This document shows, piece by piece, positions 15,884 to 23,880 of a stretch of DNA of 28,321 nucleotides (position 1 is the stretch's first letter; every line of letters begins with the position of its first letter). This DNA is from Campylobacteraceae bacterium (GTDB lineage: Bacteria; Campylobacterota; Campylobacteria; Campylobacterales; UBA6016), in the NCBI GenBank assembly GCA_022758985.1, contig JAEMQC010000070.1:1-28321 (forward strand), given 5' to 3'. The notes beneath the pieces are model-generated. The model did no database searches and had not been told where the DNA came from. It saw only the letters and a program-made list of their open reading frames with translations. Position numbers and translations under genes: made by a program.

Positions 15884-16410
15884 TAGTTTGTGCCGGTAGA
15901 ACCGAGCAGTTTTCTTTTGCAAAACCGATTGGAGTAGGGCTTATTGAGAGCGCATATAATCTATCTAGAATAATTTTAGAAAATAGACCAAAAGAGATTT
16001 TGTTCGTCGGTAGTTGTGGCAGTTATGGAGAGAAGAAGCTGCTTGATACTTTTTATTCGTCGACTGCTTCACAGGTGGAGCACGCTTTTGTTAACGGCGA
16101 CGCATATACGCCAATAGAAAATAAAATTTTAAACAATGTTTCACATGAAACAATTGTCAACTCTTCAAACTATATTACATGCAGCAAAGATGTAAGCGAA
16201 AAGTTTTTGGCTGCCGGAATCGATGTGGAAAATATGGAGTTTTATTCGGTGCTTTGGGCCGCAAGAGAGGCGGGAATAACCGCAAATGGATTTTTTGTCG
16301 TAACAAACTACTGCCATGAAAATGCAAGAGAAGAGTATGCGGCAAATCTAAAAACGGCGACGGAAATTATCTATGATAGATATAAAAAAGAGTTAAAAGC
16401 GCATGAGTAA
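15880..16410 (+). CDS. Short nucleoside-phosphorylase-like protein
   Basis: A 176-residue protein, coupled to hisF by an ATGA overlap and overlapping rlmN by 8 bases. It resembles the purine nucleoside phosphorylase/MTA-SAH nucleosidase fold: 'EILFVGSCGSYG' at ~39-50 matches the family's central Gly-rich strand, and 'VENMEFYSVLWAA' near 115-128 matches the Met-Glu segment that binds ribose in these enzymes. It is shorter than family members (usually 230 or more) and lacks a clear N-terminal phosphate loop, so its activity is uncertain. I recall a similar small gene between ksgA and rlmN in C. jejuni (Cj1712). A futalosine-hydrolase-like or other purine role is possible but unproven. A parS-like site lies within it. 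Confidence 0.6.
   Translation: MIVCAGRTEQFSFAKPIGVGLIESAYNLSRIILENRPKEILFVGSCGSYGEKKLLDTFYSSTASQVEHAFVNGDAYTPIENKILNNVSHETIVNSSNYITCSKDVSEKFLAAGIDVENMEFYSVLWAAREAGITANGFFVVTNYCHENAREEYAANLKTATEIIYDRYKKELKAHE
16137..16152. promoter_or_regulatory. parS-like ParB binding site (copy 2)
   Basis: This is the same 16-base sequence as copy 1, TGTTTCACATGAAACA, with the following A also shared. It lies within the short nucleoside-phosphorylase-like gene and encodes V-S-H-E-T-I, so an almost identical hexapeptide arises in an unrelated protein. Two copies 4.6 kb apart are very unlikely by chance and point to a centromere-like, origin-proximal region. Confidence 0.75.
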
Positions 16411-17476
16411 GATAAATATTTACGACCTAGAGCCAAAGGAGCTAACGGGAATGCTGAGTGGCCCGTCTTTTAGGGCTACTCAAGTTTTGAACTGGATATA
16501 CAAAAAAAATATCACAGACTTCAAAGAGATGAGCAATCTACCGAAAGATTATAGGGAGGCTCTTGAAGAGAGGTTTTTTGCCGGTGCACTAACGCTTCTT
16601 AGAAAAGAGGTGAGTTTGGACGGAAGCGAAAAATATCTTTTCGGTTTGCCGGACGGCAAGACAGTTGAGACCGTGCTTTTGAAGATGAAAGAGGATGAAT
16701 ATGACGATGACGGCAAAAAAACAAGAGAGGCAAGATATACGGTCTGTATATCGTCGCAAGTAGGATGTAAAGTAGGATGTGCGTTTTGTTTGACCGCAAA
16801 AGGCGGTTTTGAGCGCAATCTTACGGTCGGAGAGATAGTCGAGCAGGTGGCCTTTATCAAAAAAGATAAAGAGTTTGGCGAAGAAAAAAGCATAAACATA
16901 GTCTTTATGGGTATGGGTGAACCGCTTGACAATATGGAAAACGTAGTAAAGGCGATAAAAATCATTACGCATAAAGACGCTCTATGCATAGCTCCTCGTC
17001 GTATTACGATTTCTACGAGTGGACTTGCGACAAAGATAGAAAAATTGGCAAATCTCAATCTTGGCGTCAATCTGGCGATTAGCCTGCATGCAGTTGACGA
17101 TGTGCTTAGGGAGAAGCTGATGCCTATAAATAGGGCGTATAATATCAAGTCCGTCATAGATGCGGTCAGAGGATTTAAAGCCGATAAGCGCAAAAAAGTT
17201 CTTTTTGAATACTTGCTTCTCGGCGGTGTAAATGATGATATAGCTAGTGCCAAGAAGCTTGCGAAGCTGCTAAGTGGACTTGACGCAAAGGTAAATTTGA
17301 TACTTTTTAATCCATACGAAGATAGCGAATTTAAAAGGCCTACAACGGAGGCGGCAGAAGCGTTTAGGGGGTATATGGCAAGCAAAAAATTTATATGCAC
17401 GATACGAGAATCAAAAGGAATAGATATATCCGCGGCGTGCGGACAGCTCAAACAAAGGGATAAAGATGGAAGATAA
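16403..17476 (+). CDS. rlmN: 23S rRNA/tRNA adenine C2-methyltransferase RlmN
   Basis: A 357-residue radical-SAM enzyme that methylates C2 of an adenine in 23S rRNA (A2503 in E. coli) and of A37 in some tRNAs. The cluster motif C-x3-C-x2-C is at Cys122, Cys126 and Cys129 (GCKVGCAFCLTAKGG). The methyl-carrying cysteine near the C-terminus is Cys346 (ISAACGQL), and Cys115 is also present. The blocks 'NIVFMGMGEPLDN' and 'RRITISTSG' are standard. The ATG lies 8 bases inside the previous gene, and its stop overlaps the carbonic anhydrase start, so the four genes from hisF form one tight operon. Confidence 0.96.
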   Translation: MSKINIYDLEPKELTGMLSGPSFRATQVLNWIYKKNITDFKEMSNLPKDYREALEERFFAGALTLLRKEVSLDGSEKYLFGLPDGKTVETVLLKMKEDEYDDDGKKTREARYTVCISSQVGCKVGCAFCLTAKGGFERNLTVGEIVEQVAFIKKDKEFGEEKSINIVFMGMGEPLDNMENVVKAIKIITHKDALCIAPRRITISTSGLATKIEKLANLNLGVNLAISLHAVDDVLREKLMPINRAYNIKSVIDAVRGFKADKRKKVLFEYLLLGGVNDDIASAKKLAKLLSGLDAKVNLILFNPYEDSEFKRPTTEAAEAFRGYMASKKFICTIRESKGIDISAACGQLKQRDKDGR

Positions 17477-18092
17477 ACTAATAGAGGGCGTCGTAAAGTT
17501 CAGAAACGAGGATTTTTACGAGCACCAAAAACTTTTCTCTGAGCTTCGGGACAATCAAGACCCGCACACCCTTTTTATAGGATGTGCGGATTCCAGACTT
17601 GTTCCAAATCTTATTACCAATACATTGCCGGGCGAGCTTTTTGTTGTACGCAATATTGCAAATTTTGTCCCCCCATATAGGGTTTCAGCTGAGTTTGCGG
17701 CAACAACGGCTGCTATCGAATATGCGGTGGTCGTACTAAACGTAGAAAATATAGTTGTGTGCGGGCACTCAAATTGCGGCGGCTGCTCGGCTCTTTATCT
17801 GCCGGAAGAGAAATTAAACAAAATTCCAAATGTCAAAAAGTGGCTCGAACTTGCCGCTCCTATCAAAAAACAGGTTTTAGAGGATTTGCAAGACGAAGAT
17901 GAAAAAATCAGAAATTGGCATACGGAGCTTCTAAACGTAGTCGAACAGTTAAAGCATCTTTTGACTTATCCGTTTATCAAAGAGAGATATGAAAAAGGCG
18001 AGCTAAAGCTTTACGGCTGGTATTACGTAATCGAGACCGGTGACGTGTATGACTATGATTTTGATTTGAAAGAGTTTAAGCTAATTAGATAA
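17466..18092 (+). CDS. can: Beta-class carbonic anhydrase
   Basis: A 208-residue cytoplasmic zinc enzyme interconverting CO2 and bicarbonate. Zinc ligands are Cys40, His101 and Cys104 (GCADSR and CGHSNCGGC), and the Asp42-Arg44 pair that gates the site is intact. 'LFVVRNIANFVPP' is the expected dimer strand. No signal peptide is visible. In microaerophilic or autotrophic Campylobacterota it supplies bicarbonate for carboxylases and helps growth at low CO2. The ATG is 11 bases inside rlmN; the end overlaps the convergent RluA-type gene by 12 bases. Confidence 0.94.
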   Translation: MEDKLIEGVVKFRNEDFYEHQKLFSELRDNQDPHTLFIGCADSRLVPNLITNTLPGELFVVRNIANFVPPYRVSAEFAATTAAIEYAVVVLNVENIVVCGHSNCGGCSALYLPEEKLNKIPNVKKWLELAAPIKKQVLEDLQDEDEKIRNWHTELLNVVEQLKHLLTYPFIKERYEKGELKLYGWYYVIETGDVYDYDFDLKEFKLIR

Positions 18093-18986
18093 AGAGGCCA
18101 AAAACTCTGAGCGTATATCCGCAGTTGATGCTATTTCAAAGTTTTTACCTTTGTATTCAAATGATATTTTAGAGGCGTGTAGGCATATCCTTTTTGCTCC
18201 GGTTAGCCTTAGCCTTGCCTCTGTCGATAGTTTTTTATCCAAATAATCTCTCGCCGTGTTTATATCGTTGCCGTATAGAGGTTCTCCCATGATGGGATGA
18301 CCTATCATCGAGGAGTGTACCCGTATCTGATGAAGCCTTCCTGTTAGCGGCTTTACGCTAACCAGTGTCGCATCCTCTTTTTCAAAGTATTCGAGCGGTT
18401 CAAAAATAGTTAGCGAGTGTTTACCATTTTTGCTTGCGCCCTGCATTATCTTTACTTCCAGAGTCTTAATATTCTCAAGCAGACACTCAACTTCTTTCGT
18501 TTCTTTTAGGTGACCCCTAAGTAGCGCAGTGTACTCCTTTTTTATTCCTCTTGTCTCGAATGTCGTCTTTAGGATGCTCTCCGCATCTTTTGTCTTGCTG
18601 GCGACTATTAGCCCGCTTGTCTCATAGTCTAGCCTGTGCGTTACATTTGCGATATTGCCGTATAGTTTTTTTATGCTATCAAGCAGGCACTCTTCGACGT
18701 GAAAGCCATTCGGATGGGATAGCATAAAAGGTGGTTTTTCAAAAACGGCAAAATCCTCAGAGTCGAAAACTGGCATAAGCTGCACGGACGGAGTGGGCTC
18801 GTAAAAAAGCACCTCCACTTCGCCGACTCCTCGTACTCCTTTGTTTGTTACCAGCTCTCCGTTTAGCTTTACTCTGCCTTTGTCTATTAGGCGTTTTCCG
18901 GCACGCTCCGGTATGCCGAGTTGTTCAATCATAAAATATAATAGTTTTTCGCCATTAATATCAAATTTTTTTATTTCGTAACCCAA
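18081..18986 (-). CDS. RluA-family pseudouridine synthase
   Basis: A 301-residue enzyme with an N-terminal S4 RNA-binding domain (~24-62, 'IPERAGKRLIDKGRVKLNG') and an RluA catalytic domain. The catalytic aspartate is Asp120 in THRLDYETSGLIVAS. 'LTGRLHQIRVH' near 219-229 is the second family block. Such enzymes modify 23S rRNA or tRNA; RluA, RluC and RluD types cannot be separated here. The start is TTG, with AGGG eight bases upstream. It diverges from purB across 62 bases and converges with the carbonic anhydrase gene with a 12-base overlap and no separate terminator. Confidence 0.9.
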   Translation of the reverse strand: MGYEIKKFDINGEKLLYFMIEQLGIPERAGKRLIDKGRVKLNGELVTNKGVRGVGEVEVLFYEPTPSVQLMPVFDSEDFAVFEKPPFMLSHPNGFHVEECLLDSIKKLYGNIANVTHRLDYETSGLIVASKTKDAESILKTTFETRGIKKEYTALLRGHLKETKEVECLLENIKTLEVKIMQGASKNGKHSLTIFEPLEYFEKEDATLVSVKPLTGRLHQIRVHSSMIGHPIMGEPLYGNDINTARDYLDKKLSTEARLRLTGAKRICLHASKISFEYKGKNFEIASTADIRSEFLASLSN

Positions 18987-19005
18987 AAATTTAGCCCTGT
19001 TTTCC

Positions 19006-19026
19006 TAAAATCAAAAAAAGATTTTA
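19006..19026. promoter_or_regulatory. Perfect dyad upstream of purB
   Basis: TAAAATC (19006-19012), seven A residues, then GATTTTA (19020-19026) form an inverted repeat with 7-bp arms in the 62-base gap between the RluA-type gene and purB, ending 22 bases before the purB ATG. TAAAAT at 19006-19011 could also serve as a -10. The dyad may be an operator or a weak leader hairpin; no regulator is identified. Confidence 0.35.
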
Positions 19027-19048
19027 CAAGAAAAAAGGTTCATGCCCA

Positions 19049-20380
19049 ATGGTAGAAAGATACGCAAGAGAAGAGATGAAAAGCCTGTGGACGATGCAGG
19101 CAAAATATGATGCATGGCTAAAGGTGGAGATAGCCGCCGTGAAGGCCTGGTGCGAGCTTGGGCTGATACCAAAAGATGATGCCGAGAAAATAGAAAAAAA
19201 CGCAAAATTTGACATTGCGGAAATAGACGAAATAGAAAAAACCACAAAGCATGACGTAATCGCATTTTTGACGAGCGTGGCCAACAATCTTGGCGAAGAG
19301 AGCAGATGGGTGCACTACGGCATGACCAGCTCTGACACGATAGACACGGCTGTCGCTCTGCAAATCAGAGACTCTATGAATATCATCATAAAAGATGTAA
19401 AAGAGATTATGGAGTCTATCAAAACAAGGGCGATGGAACACAAACATACCTTGTGCGTAGGCAGAAGTCACGGTATTCATGGCGAACCTATTACTTTTGG
19501 ACTAAAACTTGCTATCTGGTACGATGAGTTAAAACGCCATTTGGAAAATTTGACGAGTTCTTTGAATGTTATTAGCGTAGGAATGGTGAGCGGAGCTATG
19601 GGCAATCTTGCCCACACCCCTATCGAGCTAGAAGAGCTAACTTGCAAGTATTTAGATCTTGGCGTAGCCAAGGCTTCCAATCAAGTAATCCAAAGAGATA
19701 GATATGCTAGAGTGATAACGGCTCTATCTCTTTTGGCTTCAAGCATCGAAAAGTTCGCCGTAGAGATTAGGCATCTCCAAAGAACGGAAGTCTATGAGGC
19801 AGAAGAGTACTTTAGTCCCGGACAAAAAGGCTCATCGGCAATGCCTCACAAGAGAAATCCGGTGCTAACCGAGAATATCACGGGGCTAGCCAGGGTGATA
19901 AGAAGCTACGCCGTACCTGCAATGGAAAACGTGGCTCTTTGGCACGAGAGGGATATATCCCACTCTTCCGTAGAGAGATTTATGCTTCCAGATGCGTTTA
20001 TTACGGCGGACTTTATGCTAGATAGATTTAACGGTGTTATATCAAAGCTTGTCGTTTACCCTGAAAATATGATGAAAAACCTAAATCTTACGGGTGGACT
20101 CGTATTTTCCCAAAGGGTGCTTCTGGAGCTACCGCTAAAGGGTGTCTCAAGAGAAGACGGTTACAAAATAGTCCAAAGAAATGCGATGAAGGTATGGGAA
20201 GACCTGCAGCAGGGCAAGCCCGCCTTAAACGGTGCGGGAGAGTCACTATTCTTACAAAACCTTCTAAACGACGAAGATTTGAGAGCGAAGCTTTCCGAAG
20301 CAGAGATAAGAGAGTGTTTTGATTACGGTTACTACACTAAAAATATAGATAAAATTTTTGAGAGGGTTTTTGGATGCTAA
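19049..20380 (+). CDS. purB: Adenylosuccinate lyase
   Basis: A 443-residue enzyme acting twice in purine synthesis: it splits SAICAR to AICAR and adenylosuccinate to AMP, releasing fumarate each time. The fumarase/aspartase superfamily signature GSSAMPHKRNP is at 261-271, carrying the catalytic serine loop. His141 lies in 'GRSHGIHGEPIT', and 'HYGMTSSDTIDTA' (89-101) is the substrate-binding block. The ATG has AAAAAAGG about 9 bases upstream. The last 7 bases overlap nrdA, so AMP synthesis and deoxynucleotide synthesis are transcribed together here. It is upstream of nrdA-nrdB rather than with other pur genes. Confidence 0.96.
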   Translation: MVERYAREEMKSLWTMQAKYDAWLKVEIAAVKAWCELGLIPKDDAEKIEKNAKFDIAEIDEIEKTTKHDVIAFLTSVANNLGEESRWVHYGMTSSDTIDTAVALQIRDSMNIIIKDVKEIMESIKTRAMEHKHTLCVGRSHGIHGEPITFGLKLAIWYDELKRHLENLTSSLNVISVGMVSGAMGNLAHTPIELEELTCKYLDLGVAKASNQVIQRDRYARVITALSLLASSIEKFAVEIRHLQRTEVYEAEEYFSPGQKGSSAMPHKRNPVLTENITGLARVIRSYAVPAMENVALWHERDISHSSVERFMLPDAFITADFMLDRFNGVISKLVVYPENMMKNLNLTGGLVFSQRVLLELPLKGVSREDGYKIVQRNAMKVWEDLQQGKPALNGAGESLFLQNLLNDEDLRAKLSEAEIRECFDYGYYTKNIDKIFERVFGC

Positions 20381-22761
20381 CTGTAGTAAAGCGAGATGGA
20401 AGAAAAGAAGAGCTTGATATTAGAAAAATACAAAAATACACCAAGGATGCTGTAGCCGGCCTTAGAAACGTATCGCAATCGGAGCTTGAAGTAGACGCTA
20501 AGATACAGTTTCGCGACGGAATGAGTACGGCCGAAATCCAGCAAACTCTTATACAGACGGCAGTAGATAAGATAGATATAGACGCTCCAGATTGGTCGTT
20601 TGTTGCAGCAAGGCTATTTTTGTATGACCTATACCATAGGGTAGGGCTAAACATAGACTCTTGCAAAGGCGCCTCTTATTGCGACCTTGCAAACTACTTT
20701 GAGGTAGGCGAGAGAGAAGGCAGGATAGTGCCTGGGCTAAAAGATCTTTATGACCTAAAAGAGCTAAACGCATACATAAAACCTGAGCGCGACCTTCAGT
20801 TTAACTATCTTGGCATTAAAACTCTCTATGATAGATACCTTCTAAAAGATAGAAACGGCGAGCCTATCGAGCTTCCACAACAGATGTTTATGGCTATAGC
20901 GATGTTTCTTGCCCAAAACGAAAAAGATAGGATGAGATGGGCAAAAGAGTTTTACGACGTTCTCTCAAAATTTGAGGTAATGGCGGCTACTCCTACACTC
21001 TCAAACGCTAGAACACCTAGACATCAGCTAAGCTCATGCTATGTCGGTAGCACGCCGGATAATATCGAAGGTATTTTTGATTCATACAAAGAGATGGCGC
21101 TTCTAAGTAAATACGGCGGCGGTATCGGTTGGGACTGGGCGAAAGTGCGTGCGGCGAACTCATTCATCGACGGGCACAAAAATGCGGCCGGCGGTATAGT
21201 TCCGTTTCTTAAAATAACCAACGATATAGCCGTTGCGGTAGATCAGCTCGGTACAAGAAAGGGTGCCATAGCGGTGTATATCGAGACTTGGCATAAAGAC
21301 ATAGAAGACTTCCTTGACCTACGAAAAAACTCGGGCGAAGAGAGAAGAAGGGCGCATGACATATTCCCAGCTCTTTGGATGAACGACCTCTTTATGAAAA
21401 GGGTTGAAAATAACGAGCAATGGAGCCTTTTTGACCCGTATGACGTGCCTGAGCTTACAAACTCTTGGGGCGATGATTTTGATGCAAAATACAAAGCGTA
21501 CGAAGCGGACAAAAAAATCAAAAGAGAGACGGTAAACGCAAAAGATTTGTGGAAGAAGATACTTCTCTCATACTTTGAGACCGGAAGCCCATTTTTGTGC
21601 TTCAAAGATACGTCAAACAAAGCCAATCCAAACTTCCATAAAGGGGTTATTAGAAGCAGCAACCTTTGTACGGAAATCTTCCAAAATACGGCGCCAAATT
21701 ACTATAAGGTCAAAATCAAATTTGAAGACGGCACCGAGGAGGTGTTTGACGAAAACGTTGAGATAAAAATCGACAGCGGTATCGTCAAAAAAGCAAATAG
21801 AATAAGCTCAATAGATTCTATTAACGGCAAAAAAGTATATATCGTTGAAAAAGTATCGGAAGATGGGCAGACCGCCGTTTGTAACCTAGCGAGCATAAAT
21901 CTATCAAAAATAAATACGAGAGAGGATATAGAAAGAGTTGTCCCTATAGCAATCAGAATGCTTGATAATGTAATAGAGCTAAACTTCTATCCTGTTGAAA
22001 AAGTAAAAAATACAAACCTGCAAACAAGAGCTGTAGGTCTTGGCGCTATGGGCGAAGCTGAGATGCTTGCCACCAAAGGCATCGAATGGGGTAGCGAGAG
22101 ACACTTTGCCTTTATAGACGAGATATTCGAGATGATCTCTTATAATGCTATCAAAACAAGCTCAGACCTAGCGCTAGAAAAAGGTGCGTATCCGCAGTTT
22201 GAAGGTTCTAATTGGTCAAAAGGAATACTTCCTATAGATCACGCTTCCGAAGAGGCAAGAAAACTATCCGGAAGGGGGCTTTTTGACGAAGCTTACGATT
22301 GGAATGCGCTTAGAGAGAAGGTCAAAAAAGACGGTATGAGAAATGGCTATTTGATGGCTATTGCCCCTACGTCGTCCATTTCCATCCTTGTCGGTACGAC
22401 TCAGACTATTGAGCCGATATATAAAAGAAAGTGGTTTGAGGAGAACCTATCCGGTCTTATTCCGGTGGTTGTGCCAAACCTAACGCTAGATACGTACGAG
22501 TACTATAAATCTGCATATGAGATAGACCAATCTCTGCTCGTAAAAGCGGCGGCTGTCAGACAAAAGTGGATCGATCAAGGTCAAAGCCTTAATATCTTTA
22601 TGAAGCTAGAAAACGCAAGCGGGAAGGTGTTAAACGACATCTATATGCTCGCATGGAAACTAGGACTAAAATCCACTTATTATCTAAGAAGCCAAAGCCC
22701 GGATAACAATATTGACGAAGATACGATGGATAGAAGCATCGAATGCGAGGGGTGCCAATAA
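20374..22761 (+). CDS. nrdA: Class I ribonucleoside-diphosphate reductase, alpha subunit
   Basis: A 795-residue large subunit that reduces ribonucleoside diphosphates to deoxy forms. An N-terminal ATP-cone (~1-90, 'VVKRDGRKEELDIRKIQK') indicates allosteric activity control. Active-site cysteines are Cys222 (SSCYVGS), Cys432 with Glu434 (NLCTEI) and Cys503 (AVCNLASINL). The Tyr-Tyr radical relay is in 'STYYLRSQ', and the C-terminal thiol shuttle is Cys791-x-x-Cys794 (CEGCQ). Cys432 and Cys503 are 71 residues apart, against 23 for the equivalent pair in E. coli NrdA, so there is an insertion of about 48 residues near 444-498. The gene overlaps purB by 7 bases and precedes nrdB by 84 bases. Confidence 0.95.
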   Translation: MLTVVKRDGRKEELDIRKIQKYTKDAVAGLRNVSQSELEVDAKIQFRDGMSTAEIQQTLIQTAVDKIDIDAPDWSFVAARLFLYDLYHRVGLNIDSCKGASYCDLANYFEVGEREGRIVPGLKDLYDLKELNAYIKPERDLQFNYLGIKTLYDRYLLKDRNGEPIELPQQMFMAIAMFLAQNEKDRMRWAKEFYDVLSKFEVMAATPTLSNARTPRHQLSSCYVGSTPDNIEGIFDSYKEMALLSKYGGGIGWDWAKVRAANSFIDGHKNAAGGIVPFLKITNDIAVAVDQLGTRKGAIAVYIETWHKDIEDFLDLRKNSGEERRRAHDIFPALWMNDLFMKRVENNEQWSLFDPYDVPELTNSWGDDFDAKYKAYEADKKIKRETVNAKDLWKKILLSYFETGSPFLCFKDTSNKANPNFHKGVIRSSNLCTEIFQNTAPNYYKVKIKFEDGTEEVFDENVEIKIDSGIVKKANRISSIDSINGKKVYIVEKVSEDGQTAVCNLASINLSKINTREDIERVVPIAIRMLDNVIELNFYPVEKVKNTNLQTRAVGLGAMGEAEMLATKGIEWGSERHFAFIDEIFEMISYNAIKTSSDLALEKGAYPQFEGSNWSKGILPIDHASEEARKLSGRGLFDEAYDWNALREKVKKDGMRNGYLMAIAPTSSISILVGTTQTIEPIYKRKWFEENLSGLIPVVVPNLTLDTYEYYKSAYEIDQSLLVKAAAVRQKWIDQGQSLNIFMKLENASGKVLNDIYMLAWKLGLKSTYYLRSQSPDNNIDEDTMDRSIECEGCQ

Positions 22762-22780
22762 AATTCGGCCTTCCGCCCAA

Positions 22781-22826
22781 AAGGGATAGACTAAAACTAA
22801 AATAGGTAAAATCTGTCCCTTACAAT
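22781..22826 (+). promoter_or_regulatory. Hairpin and -10-like element between nrdA and nrdB
   Basis: In the 84-base gap, AAGGGATAGA (22781-22790) pairs with TCTGTCCCTT (22812-22821), nine Watson-Crick pairs plus one G-U, around a 21-base A-rich loop. Immediately overlapping is TACAAT (22821-22826), a good -10 sequence 20 bases before the nrdB ATG. The gap may give nrdB its own promoter, or a stem tuning the NrdA:NrdB ratio. No NrdR-box pair is evident. Confidence 0.35.
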
Positions 22827-22845
22827 AAGTTTTCGGATAGGTAAT

Positions 22846-23877
22846 ATGGAATTAAACGCCGGTAAAAAAATAATCTACAATCCAAGTTCAGTCGAATCCG
22901 TACAGCAAAGAAGAACTATAAGTGGAAATCCGACGGGGCTAATAGAGCTTACAAAGGTTAAATACCAGTGGGCTATAAGACTTTGGGATTTGATGCTGGC
23001 TAATACTTGGTTTCCAAAAGAGGTCGATATGACCGGGGATGCCAAAGACTACAAAAACCTCTCCGAACACGAAAAAAGAATGTACGATCTTGTACTTAGC
23101 CAGCTTATATTCATGGACTCCATCCAGACGAACAACCTGGCCGATAATATCAATCCGTTTATTACCGCTCCGGAAATCAACGTTCTTTTGGTGCGCCAAG
23201 CGTTTGAAGAGGCGTTGCACTCTAGCTCCTATGCGGTTATGGTCGAGTCTATCTCTGAAAATACAAGCGAGATATACGACAAATGGAGAAGCGACGCCGA
23301 GCTTGCTCACAAAAACTCATATATCTACGAAGTATATAAGAAATTGGAAGAAAATCCGACCGATAGCCAAAAAGTACTTGCGATGTTTGCCAATCAGATA
23401 CTAGAGGGGCTCTATTTTTATAGCGGGTTTACCTGTATGTATATCTTGGCGAGAAGCGGTAAGATGATGGGTAGTGCACAGATGATTCGCTTTATTCAAA
23501 GGGATGAGATATGTCACCTTCTTGTATTCCAAAATCTTATCAATACGACTAGAAACGAACGTCCGGATCTCTTCACAAAAGAGCTTGAAGAGGAAGTTAG
23601 GCATATGTTTGACAATGCGGTGAAAATAGAGGCCGGATGGGGTAAATATGTCACAAACGGTCAAATCCTAGGTTTTAACGACGAAATAATAGACCAGTAT
23701 ATCAGATATCTAGCCGATAATAGGCTTAGGGCCGTCAAGATGAAGCCTATGTACAACGTTGAGCATCCGATAAAATGGGTCGATAAATTTTCAAGCTTCA
23801 ATGAACAAAAAGCCAATTTCTTTGAGGCAACCGTGAGCAACTACTCAAAAGGTACGCTCTCATTTGATGACTTCTAA
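22846..23877 (+). CDS. nrdB: Class I ribonucleotide reductase, beta subunit
   Basis: A 343-residue small subunit that houses the dimetal-tyrosyl radical cofactor and passes the radical to NrdA. Metal ligands by motif are Asp91 (FMDSIQ), Glu122 and His125 (EEALHSSSY), Glu187 (QILEGLYFYSGF) and Glu221/His224 (RDEICHLL). Tyr129 occupies the radical-tyrosine position, so this is a normal radical-bearing subunit rather than a tyrosine-less class Ic form. The ATG follows GGATAGGTAAT. It sits 84 bases after nrdA and 3 bases before pcm. Confidence 0.95.
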   Translation: MELNAGKKIIYNPSSVESVQQRRTISGNPTGLIELTKVKYQWAIRLWDLMLANTWFPKEVDMTGDAKDYKNLSEHEKRMYDLVLSQLIFMDSIQTNNLADNINPFITAPEINVLLVRQAFEEALHSSSYAVMVESISENTSEIYDKWRSDAELAHKNSYIYEVYKKLEENPTDSQKVLAMFANQILEGLYFYSGFTCMYILARSGKMMGSAQMIRFIQRDEICHLLVFQNLINTTRNERPDLFTKELEEEVRHMFDNAVKIEAGWGKYVTNGQILGFNDEIIDQYIRYLADNRLRAVKMKPMYNVEHPIKWVDKFSSFNEQKANFFEATVSNYSKGTLSFDDF

Positions 23878-23880
23878 TAA

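Noticed and set aside
16549..17451. A 300-codon open frame antisense to rlmN
   Set aside because: Its translation is Ser/Phe/Leu-rich with no recognisable domain, and it lies wholly opposite a gene with all RlmN motifs. Codon bias of the sense gene explains the open frame.
17675..17695. A third parS-like site in the carbonic anhydrase gene (GGTTTCAGCTGAGTTT)
   Set aside because: Only part of the arms match and the CAC/GTG core is missing.
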